Made by a program: the position numbers and the translations under genes | Notes under the pieces: generated by a model | Told to the model about the DNA's origin: nothing | Database searches by the model: none | What the model saw: the letters and a program-made list of their open reading frames with translations, nothing else | Part shown: positions 36,569-46,507 of the stretch, piece after piece | Layout: the number at the start of each line of letters is the position of its first letter | Numbering within the stretch: position 1 is the stretch's first letter | Source: Herbaspirillum frisingense | GTDB lineage: Bacteria > Pseudomonadota > Gammaproteobacteria > Burkholderiales > Burkholderiaceae_D | NCBI GenBank assembly: GCA_009914615.1 | Contig: WNDX01000010.1 | Location: 1 to 51,450, forward strand | DNA length: 51,450 nt | Direction: 5' to 3'

Positions 36569-37411
36569 TCACACTCCGAGACTTGCACCGTCGGTTGCCA
36601 TTCCGTAAGTGCTCCGGGCCGCATCGGCCGCCGAGAAACGCTTGGCCAGGCGGTGGAATGCAAGCGCCGCGCCCGCGAACGGGAACACGTCCATCACCGC
36701 CCTGCCTTGCCCGCACGCCCGCCGGATATGGTCGTCGGCGGGAATCGATCCGAGGAAATTCAATTGCGCCGCCAGATAGCGGCTGGCGGCCGGCGCCATG
36801 TTGGCATACACGGTCTGCGCTTCGGCCTCGGTGGCGTCATTGACGATGAGGCTGAAGGGGCGCCGGCCGATCCGGTCGCTCAAGCTCTTCAACAGCACAT
36901 AGGCCGCCTTGATCGACGATGCCGTGGTGGAAACCTGGATCACGATCTCGCCCATTTCCATGGTCGGCACCGGCAGCGACTGGTCATCGGCCATTACTCC
37001 GTTGACCAGGGTAATTTCGGCTTGTTCAATCAGACTGTCGAAGATCTCGGCCAGCCGTCCGGCTTGCGGATTGGACGCCGAGGGCACCGCGCGGCGCGCG
37101 ATGCGGGCCATTGAGAAACCTTCAGGCAACAACCGCATGGCTTCATGCAGCGAACGTTCCTTGCGCGCCACCTCCTGCAGCGTGGCAACGTCATGACGCA
37201 GGCCGATGCGCGTCAACAGACCCGACGAGGCAACGCCGCCATCCACCACCAGCACGTTGTGATTGGCCTGGGACAAGGACGCCGCCAGGTTGATCAGCAT
37301 CGCGCTCTTGTCTTCTTCGCCCAATACGGAGAAAAAGGTGAACAGGCGCGGCACCGGACGCTCAAGCATCTTGCGCAGCCCTGCCGCCTGATCGATATCA
37401 TAACTAGCCAA
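36569..37411 (-). CDS. flhG: FlhG/FleN-like MinD-family flagellar number regulator (degenerate ATPase motif)
   Basis: FlhG proteins are MinD-type ATPases that limit flagellar number and partner FlhF. The 280-residue product keeps the fold signals (LINLAASLSQANHNVLVVDGG), and its position between flhF and fliA is the standard one. The Walker A region is altered: the canonical KGGxGK[ST] is replaced by VLGEEDKS, losing the signature lysine and the glycines, and the usual DAD/DxD motif reads DGG. ATP binding may therefore be weak or lost. Overlap with flhF is 8 bp. Confidence 0.85.
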   Translation of the reverse strand: MASYDIDQAAGLRKMLERPVPRLFTFFSVLGEEDKSAMLINLAASLSQANHNVLVVDGGVASSGLLTRIGLRHDVATLQEVARKERSLHEAMRLLPEGFSMARIARRAVPSASNPQAGRLAEIFDSLIEQAEITLVNGVMADDQSLPVPTMEMGEIVIQVSTTASSIKAAYVLLKSLSDRIGRRPFSLIVNDATEAEAQTVYANMAPAASRYLAAQLNFLGSIPADDHIRRACGQGRAVMDVFPFAGAALAFHRLAKRFSAADAARSTYGMATDGASLGV

Positions 37412-38885
37412 AGCTCACCTCGCGCAGGCCTTTGTCATTCATGGACATGGCGGTCGGGCCGATCACGCCCGGCAACTCGCCCTCCTGGAATTCGAATGGA
37501 GCGGTTTCGCGCTTTTGCTTGAAGGCGCGGTCTGCGAGGTAGAGCTTGTTGGCCACGTGCAGGTCTTCCGGCACGCGCTGACCGTTGGCCACGTAATGCA
37601 GGTTGAGCTTATGGCGGATCACCACGTCCAGCACGTTGCCGATGGTGGCGGCCTCGTCCAGCTTGGTGACGATGCAGCCGGCCAGGCCGGAGCTGGAATA
37701 GGCGTGCACCACTTCGTTGAGGGTGCCGCCGGTGGCGGTGGCGTTCAGGCACAGCAGGCGTTTGATGTCCACGCCGGCGCCGGCCAGCATGGCATCCTGC
37801 TCGGCCACCATCTGGTCGCGCTGCCCCACGCCGGCGGTATCGATCAGCACGGTGTGCTTGCCCTTCAACTCTTCCAGTGCGATGCGCAGATCGGTTTCAT
37901 CCTTCACCGAGTGCACCATCACGCCGAGGATCTTGCCGTAGATGCGCAACTGCTCATAGCCGCCAATACGGTAGCCGTCGGTGGTGATCAGCGCCAGCTT
38001 GCCGGAGCCGTGGCGCATCACGCAGCGCGCCGCCAGCTTGGCGGTGGTGGTGGTCTTACCCACGCCGGTAGGACCCACCAGGGCGAACACGCCGCCGTTT
38101 TCCAGCAGTTCGTTTTCGTTGGCGAGGGTATTCAGATTGCGCGCCAGCACCGACTTGACCCAGAACATGATGTCCTGCGACTTCGAGTTGGTGGGTAGGT
38201 TTTCGGTGATCAGACGCGACAGGCTGGCGGAGAAGCCCGCGGCCAGCATTTCCTTCATGACGATGCCCTTGAGCGGTTCGCGCTTCTGCGTGCCGCCCCA
38301 GGAAATCTCGGCCAACTGGGTTTCCAGCACGCCGCGCATGGAGCGGATTTCGCTCATCACTTCCGACAGGATCTCGTCATAGTCCTTGCCGTCGAATTCA
38401 GGCAGCGCCGAACGCGGACGCTGATCCTGATCCGACTCGTCCTGAGCGGCCTGGCGGCGGTTCACGCTGTCGCTGCCGCGGCTGCGCCAGACGCGGGCGT
38501 CGTCGGCCGGCGCGGCGGGTTCGGCGTCGCGCGGGGCAATGCGGCCCAGGGGCTGCTGATCCAGCAACGGCGCGCTCTCGGCGCGCTGGGGACGGGCTGC
38601 AGGCTGCTGAGCAATCGGCGAGGACAGCAGCGCCGGACGCTTGGACTGCTGCGCCGGCGGCAAGCCGGACTGCTGCTGCAGCGAAGCCGCCTGCGGACGG
38701 GCCGCCGCTTCGCGTGTGCCGTTGGGACCGACCAGGGTGGTCATGTCCTCGTTGGCCATGGCCAGGATCTCCACGCCGTCGGGAATATTGCGGTTGGAGA
38801 GAATGACGGCATCCGGGCCAAGCGCCTCGCGAACCTGGCGCCATGCCTCGCGAGATGAATTGGCGATAAATTTCTTGACGTTCAT
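37404..38885 (-). CDS. flhF: Flagellar placement GTPase FlhF
   Basis: FlhF is an SRP-type GTPase that determines where flagella are built. The 493-residue product has the N-terminal basic domain (MNVKKFIANSSREAWRQVREAL), a Gln/Pro/Ala/Arg-rich linker at about 60-160, and the GTPase core. That core has G1 GPTGVGKTTTTAKLAARC near residues 268-285, DGYRIGGYEQLRIYGKILGV, DTAGVGQRD and TKLDEA. All GTP-binding motifs look intact. It overlaps flhA by four bases. Confidence 0.97.
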   Translation of the reverse strand: MNVKKFIANSSREAWRQVREALGPDAVILSNRNIPDGVEILAMANEDMTTLVGPNGTREAAARPQAASLQQQSGLPPAQQSKRPALLSSPIAQQPAARPQRAESAPLLDQQPLGRIAPRDAEPAAPADDARVWRSRGSDSVNRRQAAQDESDQDQRPRSALPEFDGKDYDEILSEVMSEIRSMRGVLETQLAEISWGGTQKREPLKGIVMKEMLAAGFSASLSRLITENLPTNSKSQDIMFWVKSVLARNLNTLANENELLENGGVFALVGPTGVGKTTTTAKLAARCVMRHGSGKLALITTDGYRIGGYEQLRIYGKILGVMVHSVKDETDLRIALEELKGKHTVLIDTAGVGQRDQMVAEQDAMLAGAGVDIKRLLCLNATATGGTLNEVVHAYSSSGLAGCIVTKLDEAATIGNVLDVVIRHKLNLHYVANGQRVPEDLHVANKLYLADRAFKQKRETAPFEFQEGELPGVIGPTAMSMNDKGLREVSFG

Positions 38886-40978
38886 GCTTGCCCTCCAACT
38901 AGGCTGGTAACTTTAATCGTTTTCGACTCTGGAATTTCAGCGTGCGACAGCACACGCAACTGCGGCATGGCCCGGCGCAAGAAGCGCGCCAGCAAGGTAC
39001 GCAACGGCGCACCGACCAGCAATACCGGCGCCAGACCCAATTGCTCCTGGCGCTGCGCGGCCTGCTCGGTCTGCGTCACCAGCGAATCGGCCAGTCCCGG
39101 CTCGATGCCGCCGCTGTCGCCGGCGGCTTGTAGCGCCTGCATCAGCAAGCGTTCGAGCTTGGAATCCAACGCCATGACCGGGAGCTCGTTCTCTCCCGGG
39201 AAAATCTGCTGCACGATCGCTCGGCCCAATGCGATACGCACGATCGCGGTGAGGTCGGTCGGATCCTGGATACGCGCGGCATGCTCGGCCAGCGTTTCGA
39301 TGATGGTGCGCATGTCGCGGATGTGCACGCCTTCCAGGAGCAGGTTCTGCAACACCTTCTGCAAGGTGCCCAACGGCAGCATCTTGGGCACCATGTCCTC
39401 GACCAGCTTGGGCGCGTCCTTGGCCAGATGGTCCAGAAGGCTCTGCACTTCCTGGCGCCCCAGCAACTCGGCCGCATGGGTGGTGATCAGGTGGTTCAGG
39501 TGCGTCGCCACCACGGTGCCGGCATCGACCACGGTGTAGCCCATGGTGGAGGCCTGCTCGCACATGCCGTTGTCGATCCACACCGCCGGCAGGCCGAAGG
39601 CGGGATCGGTGGTCATCATGCCCGGCAGCGGACCGGTCACCATGCCCGGGTTGATCGCCAGGTATTGGCCCGCATGCGCCTCGCCGTTCCCCACTTCCAC
39701 GCCCTTCAGGGTAATGCGATAGGCCGAGGGTTTCAATTCCAGATTGTCGCGGATGTGAATCGGCGGCGACAGGAAACCCACTTCTTGTGCAAATTTCTTG
39801 CGAATGCCCTTGATGCGCTTGAGCAACTCGCCACCCTGCGCCTTGTCCACCAGCGGAATCAGGCGATAACCCACTTCCAGGCCGAGGGTATCGACCGGCA
39901 TGACGTCGCCCCAGGTAGCTTCTTCCATTTCCTGGGCGGGCGCGGTGGTCACCGATTCGGTCTGGGGCGCCTGCTCCTTGGCGGCTTCCTTGCGCTTGCC
40001 GATGGCGTAGGCGCCGCCGCCCATGGCTGCGGCCAGCAGGATGAAAGCGATGTGCGGCATGCCCGGGATCAGGCCCATGCCGCCGATGATCACGGCCGTG
40101 ATGTACAGCACTTCCGGCTTGGCGAACAGCTGGTTGATCAGCTGGCCGCCGACGTCCTGGTCGTTGGCCACGCGCGAGACCACCACACCGGCCGCGGTGG
40201 AGATGATCAGCGAGGGAATCTGCGCCACCAGGCCGTCACCGATGGCCAGCAGCGTATAGTTCTTCAGCGCGGCGTCGAAGGCCAGGTCGTGCTGCACCAT
40301 GCCCACCACCAGGCCGCCGACGATGTTGACCACGGTCACGATGATGCCGGCCACGGCGTCGCCGCGCACATACTTGGAAGCACCATCCATGGCGCCGTAG
40401 AACTCGGATTCCTGCGCCACTTCCTTGCGGCGGGCGCGGGCTTCGGGTTCGCCGATCAGGCCGGCGTTCAGGTCGGCGTCGATCGCCATCTGCTTGCCGG
40501 GCATCGCGTCCAGGGTGAAGCGTGCGCCCACTTCGGCGATACGGCCGGCGCCCTTGGTCACCACCATGAAGTTGATGATGGTCAGGATGATGAACACCAC
40601 GATACCGACGGTGTAGTTGCCGCCGATCAGGAAGTGGCCGAAGGCTTCGATCACTTTGCCCGCAGCGTCCGGACCGGTATGGCCCTCGGTCAGCACCACG
40701 CGCGTCGATGCGACGTTCAGCGACAGGCGCAGCATGGTGGACACCAGCAGCACCGCCGGGAAGGCGATGAAGTCGAGCGGCTTGACCGTATAGAGCGCGG
40801 TCATCAGGACGATGACCGACAGCGAGATGTTGAAGCTGAACAGCAAGTCCAGCATGAACGCCGGCAGCGGCAGCACCATCATCGCCAGCATCATGACGAT
40901 GAGGATCGGGGCCGCCAGGGCTCGGGAGCTCTTCAGCGGCACCCAGGCCGGCATTTTCATTGTATTGAGTTTTGCCAT
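38882..40978 (-). CDS. flhA: Flagellar export-gate protein FlhA
   Basis: FlhA is the nonameric export-gate protein that receives chaperone-substrate complexes. The 698-residue product has an N-terminal part with about eight membrane helices and the FHIPEP-type signature (near residues 125-190). This is followed by a large cytoplasmic domain starting after about residue 330. It starts 2 bp after flhB. Confidence 0.98.
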   Translation of the reverse strand: MAKLNTMKMPAWVPLKSSRALAAPILIVMMLAMMVLPLPAFMLDLLFSFNISLSVIVLMTALYTVKPLDFIAFPAVLLVSTMLRLSLNVASTRVVLTEGHTGPDAAGKVIEAFGHFLIGGNYTVGIVVFIILTIINFMVVTKGAGRIAEVGARFTLDAMPGKQMAIDADLNAGLIGEPEARARRKEVAQESEFYGAMDGASKYVRGDAVAGIIVTVVNIVGGLVVGMVQHDLAFDAALKNYTLLAIGDGLVAQIPSLIISTAAGVVVSRVANDQDVGGQLINQLFAKPEVLYITAVIIGGMGLIPGMPHIAFILLAAAMGGGAYAIGKRKEAAKEQAPQTESVTTAPAQEMEEATWGDVMPVDTLGLEVGYRLIPLVDKAQGGELLKRIKGIRKKFAQEVGFLSPPIHIRDNLELKPSAYRITLKGVEVGNGEAHAGQYLAINPGMVTGPLPGMMTTDPAFGLPAVWIDNGMCEQASTMGYTVVDAGTVVATHLNHLITTHAAELLGRQEVQSLLDHLAKDAPKLVEDMVPKMLPLGTLQKVLQNLLLEGVHIRDMRTIIETLAEHAARIQDPTDLTAIVRIALGRAIVQQIFPGENELPVMALDSKLERLLMQALQAAGDSGGIEPGLADSLVTQTEQAAQRQEQLGLAPVLLVGAPLRTLLARFLRRAMPQLRVLSHAEIPESKTIKVTSLVGGQA

Positions 40979-40980
40979 AG

Positions 40981-42150
40981 TTACTGCGTTTTACGCTTTC
41001 CGCGCGGTTTCTTGGTCGCGGTGACCGGATCCAGTTCCTTGGGCACGTTCAGCTCGGTCGGCTCGACCGGCCGGTTACCGCCAAATTGGCCGTAGGTACG
41101 TAGCTGGAACACATAAGCCAGCACTTCGGCCACGGCCGTATAGAGCGCTTCGGGGATCTCGTCACCGATTTCGGTATGGGTGTGCAAGGCACGCGCCAGC
41201 GGCGGCGCTTCCATCAGCGGCACCTTGTGCTCGCGCGCCAGTTCGCGGATCTTGGCGGCGATGTCGTCGGCGCCCTTGGCCACGACCTTGGGCGCGCCCA
41301 TCTTGCCTTCGGTGTACTTCAGCGCCACCGCATAGTGGGTCGGGTTGGTCACCACCACATCGGCGGTCGGCACCTCGGCCATCATGCGACGGCGAGCCAT
41401 GGCGCGCTGCATCGCGCGGATCTTGCCCTTGATGTGCGGGTCGCCTTCGGACTCCTTGTGCTCCTGCTTGACCTCTTCCCGCGTCATGCGCAGCTTGCGG
41501 CCGTAGTTCCAGATCTGGTACGGCACGTCCAGCATCGCAATGAAGATCAACGCCGACACCATCACAATGAAGCTGACCCACAGCAGATGGGCCGAATGGC
41601 TGCTGGCGGTCTTGAGCGATTCCACGCCCAATCCCATCACCGCATCGATCTGACTGCGGATCGCCAGCCAGGCGACAGTGCCTACCAGCAGAGTCTTGAG
41701 CACGGCCTTGAACAGTTCAGCCAGCGAATTGACCGAAAACATATTGCCAAACCCGCTGATCGGGTTGAGCTTGCTGAACTTGGGCGCCAGCGAATTGACG
41801 TTGAACAGCCAGCCCCCCAGCATCAAGGGCGAGGCCACGGCGGCCAGGGTCATCATGAAGGCAATCGGGATGATGGCGATGGCCACCTCCATGAAGTGCG
41901 CGCTGAGCATGTTGAACAGCACGACGGGGTCGAAGGCGGCGGCGCGCTCGAAGGTCAAGGTGGCCACCATGACACGATCAAGACTGGTCACCAACGGCCC
42001 GCTGAACATCCAGACGCAGCCGCCGCCGATCAACAGCATCACGCAGGTCGCCATCTCGCGCGAACGAGGCACATCACCCTGCTCACGAGCACGCTCTATG
42101 CGTTTACTCGTGGCGGGTTCTGTCCGCTCCATGTCGCTGTCGTCGGCCAT
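40981..42150 (-). CDS. flhB: Flagellar export switch protein FlhB
   Basis: FlhB sets export substrate specificity. The 389-residue product has a charged N-terminus, four membrane helices (about residues 30-210), and a cytoplasmic domain with the autocleavage site TNPTHYAVALKY near residue 268. The domain continues PKVVAKGADDIAAKIRELAREHKVP. The Lys/Arg-rich C-terminal tail extends past the family core. It leads the flhB-A-F-G-fliA operon. Confidence 0.99.
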   Translation of the reverse strand: MADDSDMERTEPATSKRIERAREQGDVPRSREMATCVMLLIGGGCVWMFSGPLVTSLDRVMVATLTFERAAAFDPVVLFNMLSAHFMEVAIAIIPIAFMMTLAAVASPLMLGGWLFNVNSLAPKFSKLNPISGFGNMFSVNSLAELFKAVLKTLLVGTVAWLAIRSQIDAVMGLGVESLKTASSHSAHLLWVSFIVMVSALIFIAMLDVPYQIWNYGRKLRMTREEVKQEHKESEGDPHIKGKIRAMQRAMARRRMMAEVPTADVVVTNPTHYAVALKYTEGKMGAPKVVAKGADDIAAKIRELAREHKVPLMEAPPLARALHTHTEIGDEIPEALYTAVAEVLAYVFQLRTYGQFGGNRPVEPTELNVPKELDPVTATKKPRGKRKTQ

Positions 42151-42452
42151 CTGCCGAATCCCCCTGCTAAATCCCTGTTCCCGGCTAATAGACGGATTTC
42201 GAGAACAATAGGCAGGATTATTGGCGAGCCGGCATCGGAATCATCAGGGGAATAGGGGTGAAAACTTCCCCCATTTCGGACTAGGCAAAAGCGCAAGGGT
42301 CTGCCTGTCGCAGCACGATGCGTATCGAAAAGGAAAGTTTTATTGCTCGGGAAACACTAGATTCAAAGCCTGCATGTTCCAAAAAAGAAACATGCCCCCT
42401 TGAACCGGAGCACCAACGGACGTTGCCATTGCGGCAACGTCCCTTCTATTTT
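42151..42452. promoter_or_regulatory. flhB promoter region / cheZ 3' region
   Basis: This 302-bp gap holds no convincing gene. It must contain the promoter of the flhB-led operon, but no sigma-28 site was recognised. A perfect 10-bp stem, GGACGTTGCC / GGCAACGTCC (42418-42442), lies just after cheZ, followed on the plus strand by a T-rich tract. A second small dyad, CATGTT / AACATG, sits at 42373-42394. Confidence 0.5.
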
Positions 42453-42456
42453 TCAG
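42418..42456. terminator. Hairpin downstream of cheZ
   Basis: A 10-bp perfect stem with loop ATTGC (42418-42442). The T-rich side (TTCTATTTTT) follows on the plus strand, so it is a better terminator for plus-strand transcription. For the minus-strand che operon it would act as a hairpin without a U-tract. Confidence 0.5.
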
Positions 42457-43112
42457 AAACCGAGGCTTTCCAGCAGATCATCCACCTGGCCCTGATTGGC
42501 AATCACATCCTTGCCGGTCGGGTCGATTTGCGGGCCGTTCAAGAGGCCGGTGTCTTCGCGCTTGGCTTCGCTAGGCGCGTAGTCCACCAGCAACTGCACC
42601 AGTTGCGATTCCAGATCATGGGCCAGTTTGGTGACGCGCTTGATGACCTGGCCGGTCAGATCCTGGAAATCCTGGGCCATCATGATGTCCAGCAATTGCT
42701 GCTTGGTGACGCTGCTATCCTCGCCGGCCTGCGCCAGGAAGGCCGCCGTCTTGGCGCCCAGAGCACGATAATCCGCTTCGGAGAAGCTGGTCGCGCCGGC
42801 GGCATCCCACTGCGCCTTCAGTTCTGCGGCACCGTCGCCGATGCGCTCCTGCAACGGGCTGGCCAGTTCGGTCGCGTTGAGCACGCGCTGCGCCGCCTGC
42901 TCGGTCATGCGTGCCACGTACTCCAGACGATCGCGCGCATCGGGCATGTCGCTGGCCGCCTTTTCCAGCAAGCGATCAAACCCCAGTCCGCGCAGGCTGT
43001 CGTGCAGGTTGCGCGTCATGTGACCGATGCGAACCAGCACCTCCTCGTTGAGGCCGCCGTTTTCCGCCGAGGGGGTGCGGCCGGTATCAGCGCTGCCTTC
43101 CATCTCAGCCAC
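42453..43112 (-). CDS. cheZ: CheY-P phosphatase CheZ
   Basis: CheZ dephosphorylates CheY-P and so ends the tumbling signal. The 219-residue product has a long helical hairpin with the catalytic segment [18 protein letters not shown] near residues 140-157, containing the catalytic Gln. The C-terminal CheY-binding peptide DDLLESLGF is present. It overlaps cheY by 8 bp, so the two are probably coupled. Confidence 0.98.
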   Translation of the reverse strand: MAEMEGSADTGRTPSAENGGLNEEVLVRIGHMTRNLHDSLRGLGFDRLLEKAASDMPDARDRLEYVARMTEQAAQRVLNATELASPLQERIGDGAAELKAQWDAAGATSFSEADYRALGAKTAAFLAQAGEDSSVTKQQLLDIMMAQDFQDLTGQVIKRVTKLAHDLESQLVQLLVDYAPSEAKREDTGLLNGPQIDPTGKDVIANQGQVDDLLESLGF

Positions 43113-43500
43113 CCGAGGCCATCTTTTCGAAGATCTTGGCCAGCTTTTCGTCGAGCGTAGCGGCGGTAAAGGGTTTGACCACGTAACCGTTGGCGCCGGC
43201 CTGCGCGGCGGCGACGATGTTTTCCTTCTTGGCTTCGGCGGTCACCATCAGCACGGGCAGCTTGGACAGCGCCGGATCCTTGCGGATTTCTTGCAGCATG
43301 GTCAGGCCGTCCATATTGGGCATGTTCCAGTCGGAAACGACGAAGTCGAACTGGTCGCTGCGCAGCTTTTGCAGAGCCTGCACGCCGTCTTCAGCCTCGT
43401 CCACATTGGTATAGCCCAATTCCTTGAGCAGGTTGCGCACGATGCGGCGCATGGTCGAAAAATCATCGACGACTAAGAACTTGGTATTGGGACCCGACAT
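43105..43500 (-). CDS. cheY: Chemotaxis response regulator CheY
   Basis: CheY-P binds FliM and switches motor rotation. From the ATG at 43500 (GGAG seven bases upstream) the product has 131 residues. It has the acidic pocket [14 protein letters not shown], the phospho-acceptor Asp in [13 protein letters not shown], the switch Thr in VTAEA and the conserved Lys in VVKPF. A longer open frame to 43521 is not needed. Confidence 0.99.
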   Translation of the reverse strand: MSGPNTKFLVVDDFSTMRRIVRNLLKELGYTNVDEAEDGVQALQKLRSDQFDFVVSDWNMPNMDGLTMLQEIRKDPALSKLPVLMVTAEAKKENIVAAAQAGANGYVVKPFTAATLDEKLAKIFEKMASGG

Positions 43501-43533
43501 GCTAAGACTCCATCTGTTCAATTGAATTCTTGG

Positions 43534-43561
43534 TTAACGGCAAGCCCATAGACGAACTTGA
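43534..43561 (-). promoter_or_regulatory. Possible sigma-28 promoter for cheYZ
   Basis: On the minus strand TCAAGTTC (43561-43554) is followed after 12 bases by GCCGTTAA (43541-43534). The -10 matches GCCGATAA in seven of eight positions and the -35 matches in six of eight, but the spacing is one base longer than ideal. It lies 34 bp upstream of cheY. Confidence 0.45.
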
Positions 43562-43682
43562 ACCGCAGACCTTCTTCCCCCATGCGCGACCAAATGTCAC
43601 GCATGCTTCGCTTTTTGATTGCCACGGCATTGTAGTGCAGCAATAGCAAAAATGGCAGCACAATCCGCGCTGCCGCCGTGTA

Positions 43683-44759
43683 TCACACGCGCAACGCCCG
43701 GCTTCCATGTTCCGCCAGCCACGCCAGCACCCTGCCCGGCATCGCTTGCAGCGACAACACTTCATGGGCAGCGCCGATGGCGATGGCTTCGCGCGGCATG
43801 CCGAACACCACGCAGGAGGCCTCGTCCTGGGCAAAGTTATAGGCGCCGGCATTGCGCATTTCCAGCATGCCTTGCGCGCCATCCTTGCCCATGCCGGTCA
43901 GGATCACGCCTACCGCGTTCTTGCCGGCGCACACCGCGGCCGACTGGAACAACACATCCACCGACGGGCGATGGCGGTTGACCGGCGGTCCCTGGTCGAG
44001 CTGGGTCATGTAGTTGGCGCCGCTGCGCACCAGCTTCAGGTGCGAATGGCCTGGCGCGATGTAAGCATGGCCCGGCAGCACGCGCTCGTTGCCGGCCGAT
44101 TCCACCACCGAGATCTTGCACAGATTGTTGAGGCGCTGCGCGAAGGAACGGGTAAAACCTTCCGGCATATGCTGGGTGATCAGGATGCCCGGGCAGTCCG
44201 ACGGCATGCGGATCAGGAATTCCTTGATGGCTTCGGTGCCGCCCGTGGAGGCGCCGATGATGATCAGCTTTTCGCTACTGGTCAGCGGATTGCGGATCTG
44301 CGGCAGCACTTCGCCGCTCGCCTGGCCCTGCTCGGACGGACGCGGCGCGCGGGCGCGCACGCGCGCCTTGGAGGCGGCGCGGATCTTGTCGGCGATCATG
44401 TCGGCGTATTCCTGCATGCCGCTCTGGATCGAGATCTTGGGCTTGGTGACGAAATCGATGGCGCCCAGTTCCAGGGCGCGCAGCGTGATTTCCGAACCGC
44501 GCTCGGTCAGCGAGGACACCATCACCACCGGCATCGGACGCAAGCGCATCAGCTTTTCCAGGAAATCCAGGCCGTCCATGCGCGGCATTTCCACGTCCAG
44601 CGTCAGCACGTCGGGATTGGTCTGCTTGATCAGCTCGCGCGCAATGATGGGATCCGGCGCCACGCCCACTACTTCCATGTCGGGCTGGCTGCCGATGATC
44701 TCGCGCATCACGCTGCGGATCAGGGCGGAATCGTCAACGATGAGAACTTTTATTTTCAT
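43683..44759 (-). CDS. cheB: Chemotaxis receptor methylesterase CheB
   Basis: CheB removes methyl groups from, and deamidates, chemoreceptors when phosphorylated by CheA. The 358-residue product has a receiver domain with the phospho-acceptor in [17 protein letters not shown], an Arg-rich linker and the esterase domain. The catalytic triad is visible: Ser in [13 protein letters not shown], His in [10 protein letters not shown] and Asp in [11 protein letters not shown] 182-bp gap separates it from cheY, where a separate promoter is suspected. Confidence 0.98.
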   Translation of the reverse strand: MKIKVLIVDDSALIRSVMREIIGSQPDMEVVGVAPDPIIARELIKQTNPDVLTLDVEMPRMDGLDFLEKLMRLRPMPVVMVSSLTERGSEITLRALELGAIDFVTKPKISIQSGMQEYADMIADKIRAASKARVRARAPRPSEQGQASGEVLPQIRNPLTSSEKLIIIGASTGGTEAIKEFLIRMPSDCPGILITQHMPEGFTRSFAQRLNNLCKISVVESAGNERVLPGHAYIAPGHSHLKLVRSGANYMTQLDQGPPVNRHRPSVDVLFQSAAVCAGKNAVGVILTGMGKDGAQGMLEMRNAGAYNFAQDEASCVVFGMPREAIAIGAAHEVLSLQAMPGRVLAWLAEHGSRALRV

Positions 44760-44838
44760 AATTCCAAACTCTACTTTCCGTGTTGCCTGCCACGCCGGAA
44801 CCCGCGGCGTCCTGCGCCGCCGGCCCGCATGCCCGAGA

Positions 44839-45444
44839 TCAGAAGAGATCGACCTCGCCGCCCACCGGTTTGGTGACCAGTTTGCTTGCGTAGGCTTTTT
44901 CCCGATCCGCCAGCGTGTTGTTGTGCAGTTGTTTTAGTTTTTTGACCAGCACCTTGCCGGTGCGTGGAAAGAAATAGACCTTGCGCGGATAAATGTCATT
45001 GAGATCCTCAGCCACGACACGGATGTTTTCCGCCTTCAGGTAGCGACGCACGAACTCGGCGTTGCGCTCGCCCACGTTGATCGCCGAAAACCCGCGCAGC
45101 ACGTTGCCGCCACCGAACACCTTGGCTTCCAGGTTTTCGCGCCGGGCGCCGGCCTTGAGCACATCGTTGATCAGGATTTCCATCGCATACGTGCCATACC
45201 GCGCCGATGCCGACACCGGGCTGCCCTCGTCACCGCCGCCGTCGGGCAGCATGAAGTGGTTCATCCCCCCGATGCCCGAGACGCGATCGCGGATACAGGC
45301 GGAGACGCAGGACCCGAGCACGGTAACGATCATCATGTCCTTGTGCGTGAAAAAATACTCTCCCGGCAGGATCTTGGCCGCGTCGCAATCGAAGGTCCGA
45401 TCGTAATAAAGATTGGAGGCAAACTGCTCCGGGGCTTGACTCAT
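44839..45444 (-). CDS. cheD: Chemoreceptor glutamine deamidase CheD
   Basis: CheD deamidates receptor glutamines. The 201-residue product carries the catalytic Cys in [13 protein letters not shown] and the His in GGMNHFMLP, with the conserved KVFGGGNVL segment further on. Its start overlaps the cheR stop (ATGA), which indicates translational coupling. Order cheR-cheD-cheB is standard for betaproteobacteria. Confidence 0.97.
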   Translation of the reverse strand: MSQAPEQFASNLYYDRTFDCDAAKILPGEYFFTHKDMMIVTVLGSCVSACIRDRVSGIGGMNHFMLPDGGGDEGSPVSASARYGTYAMEILINDVLKAGARRENLEAKVFGGGNVLRGFSAINVGERNAEFVRRYLKAENIRVVAEDLNDIYPRKVYFFPRTGKVLVKKLKQLHNNTLADREKAYASKLVTKPVGGEVDLF

Positions 45445-46313
45445 GTCTTGGTCCTTGCGCTGCGCTGGGCGGCATTCAGTTCATAGACCGTCTTACCCTT
45501 GAGCTTGAGCGCATCGGAAACATACAGGAAGTTTTCCGAGTGACCGGCAAACAACAAGGCATGAGGCTTCATCAATGGTACAAATCGGGACAGGATCTTG
45601 CTCTGCGTAGGTTTATCGAAGTAGATCATCACGTTGCGGCAGAAGATCACGTCGAACTGGCCGCTGATGGGCCAACCGTCGGCCAGCAGATTCAACTGCT
45701 TGAAGGTGATCAGCTTGCGCAGCTCCGGCCGCACGCGCACATAGCCTTCATGGCTGCCCTTGCCGCGCAGGAAGAATTTCTTCACGCGCTCGGGCGACAT
45801 CTTCTCGATGCGCTCCATCGGATAAACGCCGTTGGCGCCCGTGGCCAGCACATTGGTGTCGATGTCGGTGGCGATGATCTGCACCGGCGGCGTCAGCGTT
45901 CCGTAAGCCTCGCAGACCGTCATGGCAATGGTATAAGGCTCCTCGCCGGTCGAGGCGGCGGAGCACCAGATGGTCGCGGGTTCTTTCAGCGTCTTGACGA
46001 AATCCGCCAGGATAGGGAAATGATGAGCTTCGCGGAAGAAGGATGTCAAGTTAGTGGTCAGCGCATTGGTAAAGGCTTCCCACTCGTCCGAATCCTGGGT
46101 GCGCTCCAGCATGTCGAGATACTGGTTGAAGGAGGTAATGCCGGTCGCGCGCAGGCGCCGCGCCAGGCGGCTGTAAACCATTTCCTGCTTGCTGTCGGCC
46201 AGCGCGATGCCGGCGCGCTGGTAGATAAGTCCACGGACGCGTTCGAAATCACGGCTGTTGAAATCGAACTCCTTGCCGGATGATTCGCCCTTGCTTGGCA
46301 CCGTAGGCTTCAC
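45441..46313 (-). CDS. cheR: Chemoreceptor methyltransferase CheR
   Basis: CheR methylates receptor glutamates using S-adenosylmethionine. The 290-residue product has the N-terminal helical domain and the SAM-binding domain with [15 protein letters not shown] near residues 116-130. The [20 protein letters not shown] segment and [16 protein letters not shown] follow. It is the first gene of the cheRDB unit, and the next gene upstream is an MCP. Confidence 0.98.
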   Translation of the reverse strand: MKPTVPSKGESSGKEFDFNSRDFERVRGLIYQRAGIALADSKQEMVYSRLARRLRATGITSFNQYLDMLERTQDSDEWEAFTNALTTNLTSFFREAHHFPILADFVKTLKEPATIWCSAASTGEEPYTIAMTVCEAYGTLTPPVQIIATDIDTNVLATGANGVYPMERIEKMSPERVKKFFLRGKGSHEGYVRVRPELRKLITFKQLNLLADGWPISGQFDVIFCRNVMIYFDKPTQSKILSRFVPLMKPHALLFAGHSENFLYVSDALKLKGKTVYELNAAQRSARTKT

Positions 46314-46507
46314 TGTCTTTCCTTCACTGGCTCGGCGCGCTCACCGGCGCGCCGCTTACTGTCTTCTCTCCCGCGCCTTCCGGGCGGGTACCCCCTTGTC
46401 GAATAATCTATCAGCCGCCGAACGGGGTCAAGCGAATCAGCCTTGGAAATGAAACGCTTTTACCCCCCTATTGCGCCAAGTCAATCGAGCCCTGGCGTGC
46501 CTTTCCC

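Noticed and set aside
39281..41095. A 604-codon open frame on the plus strand opposite flhA
   Set aside because: Antisense shadow with a His/Gln/Arg/Asp-rich nonsense sequence. flhA on the minus strand has all family motifs.
46430..46490. Possible sigma-28 promoter for cheR in the MCP-cheR gap
   Set aside because: The best -10 candidates match only five or six of eight bases and have no -35 at the proper distance.
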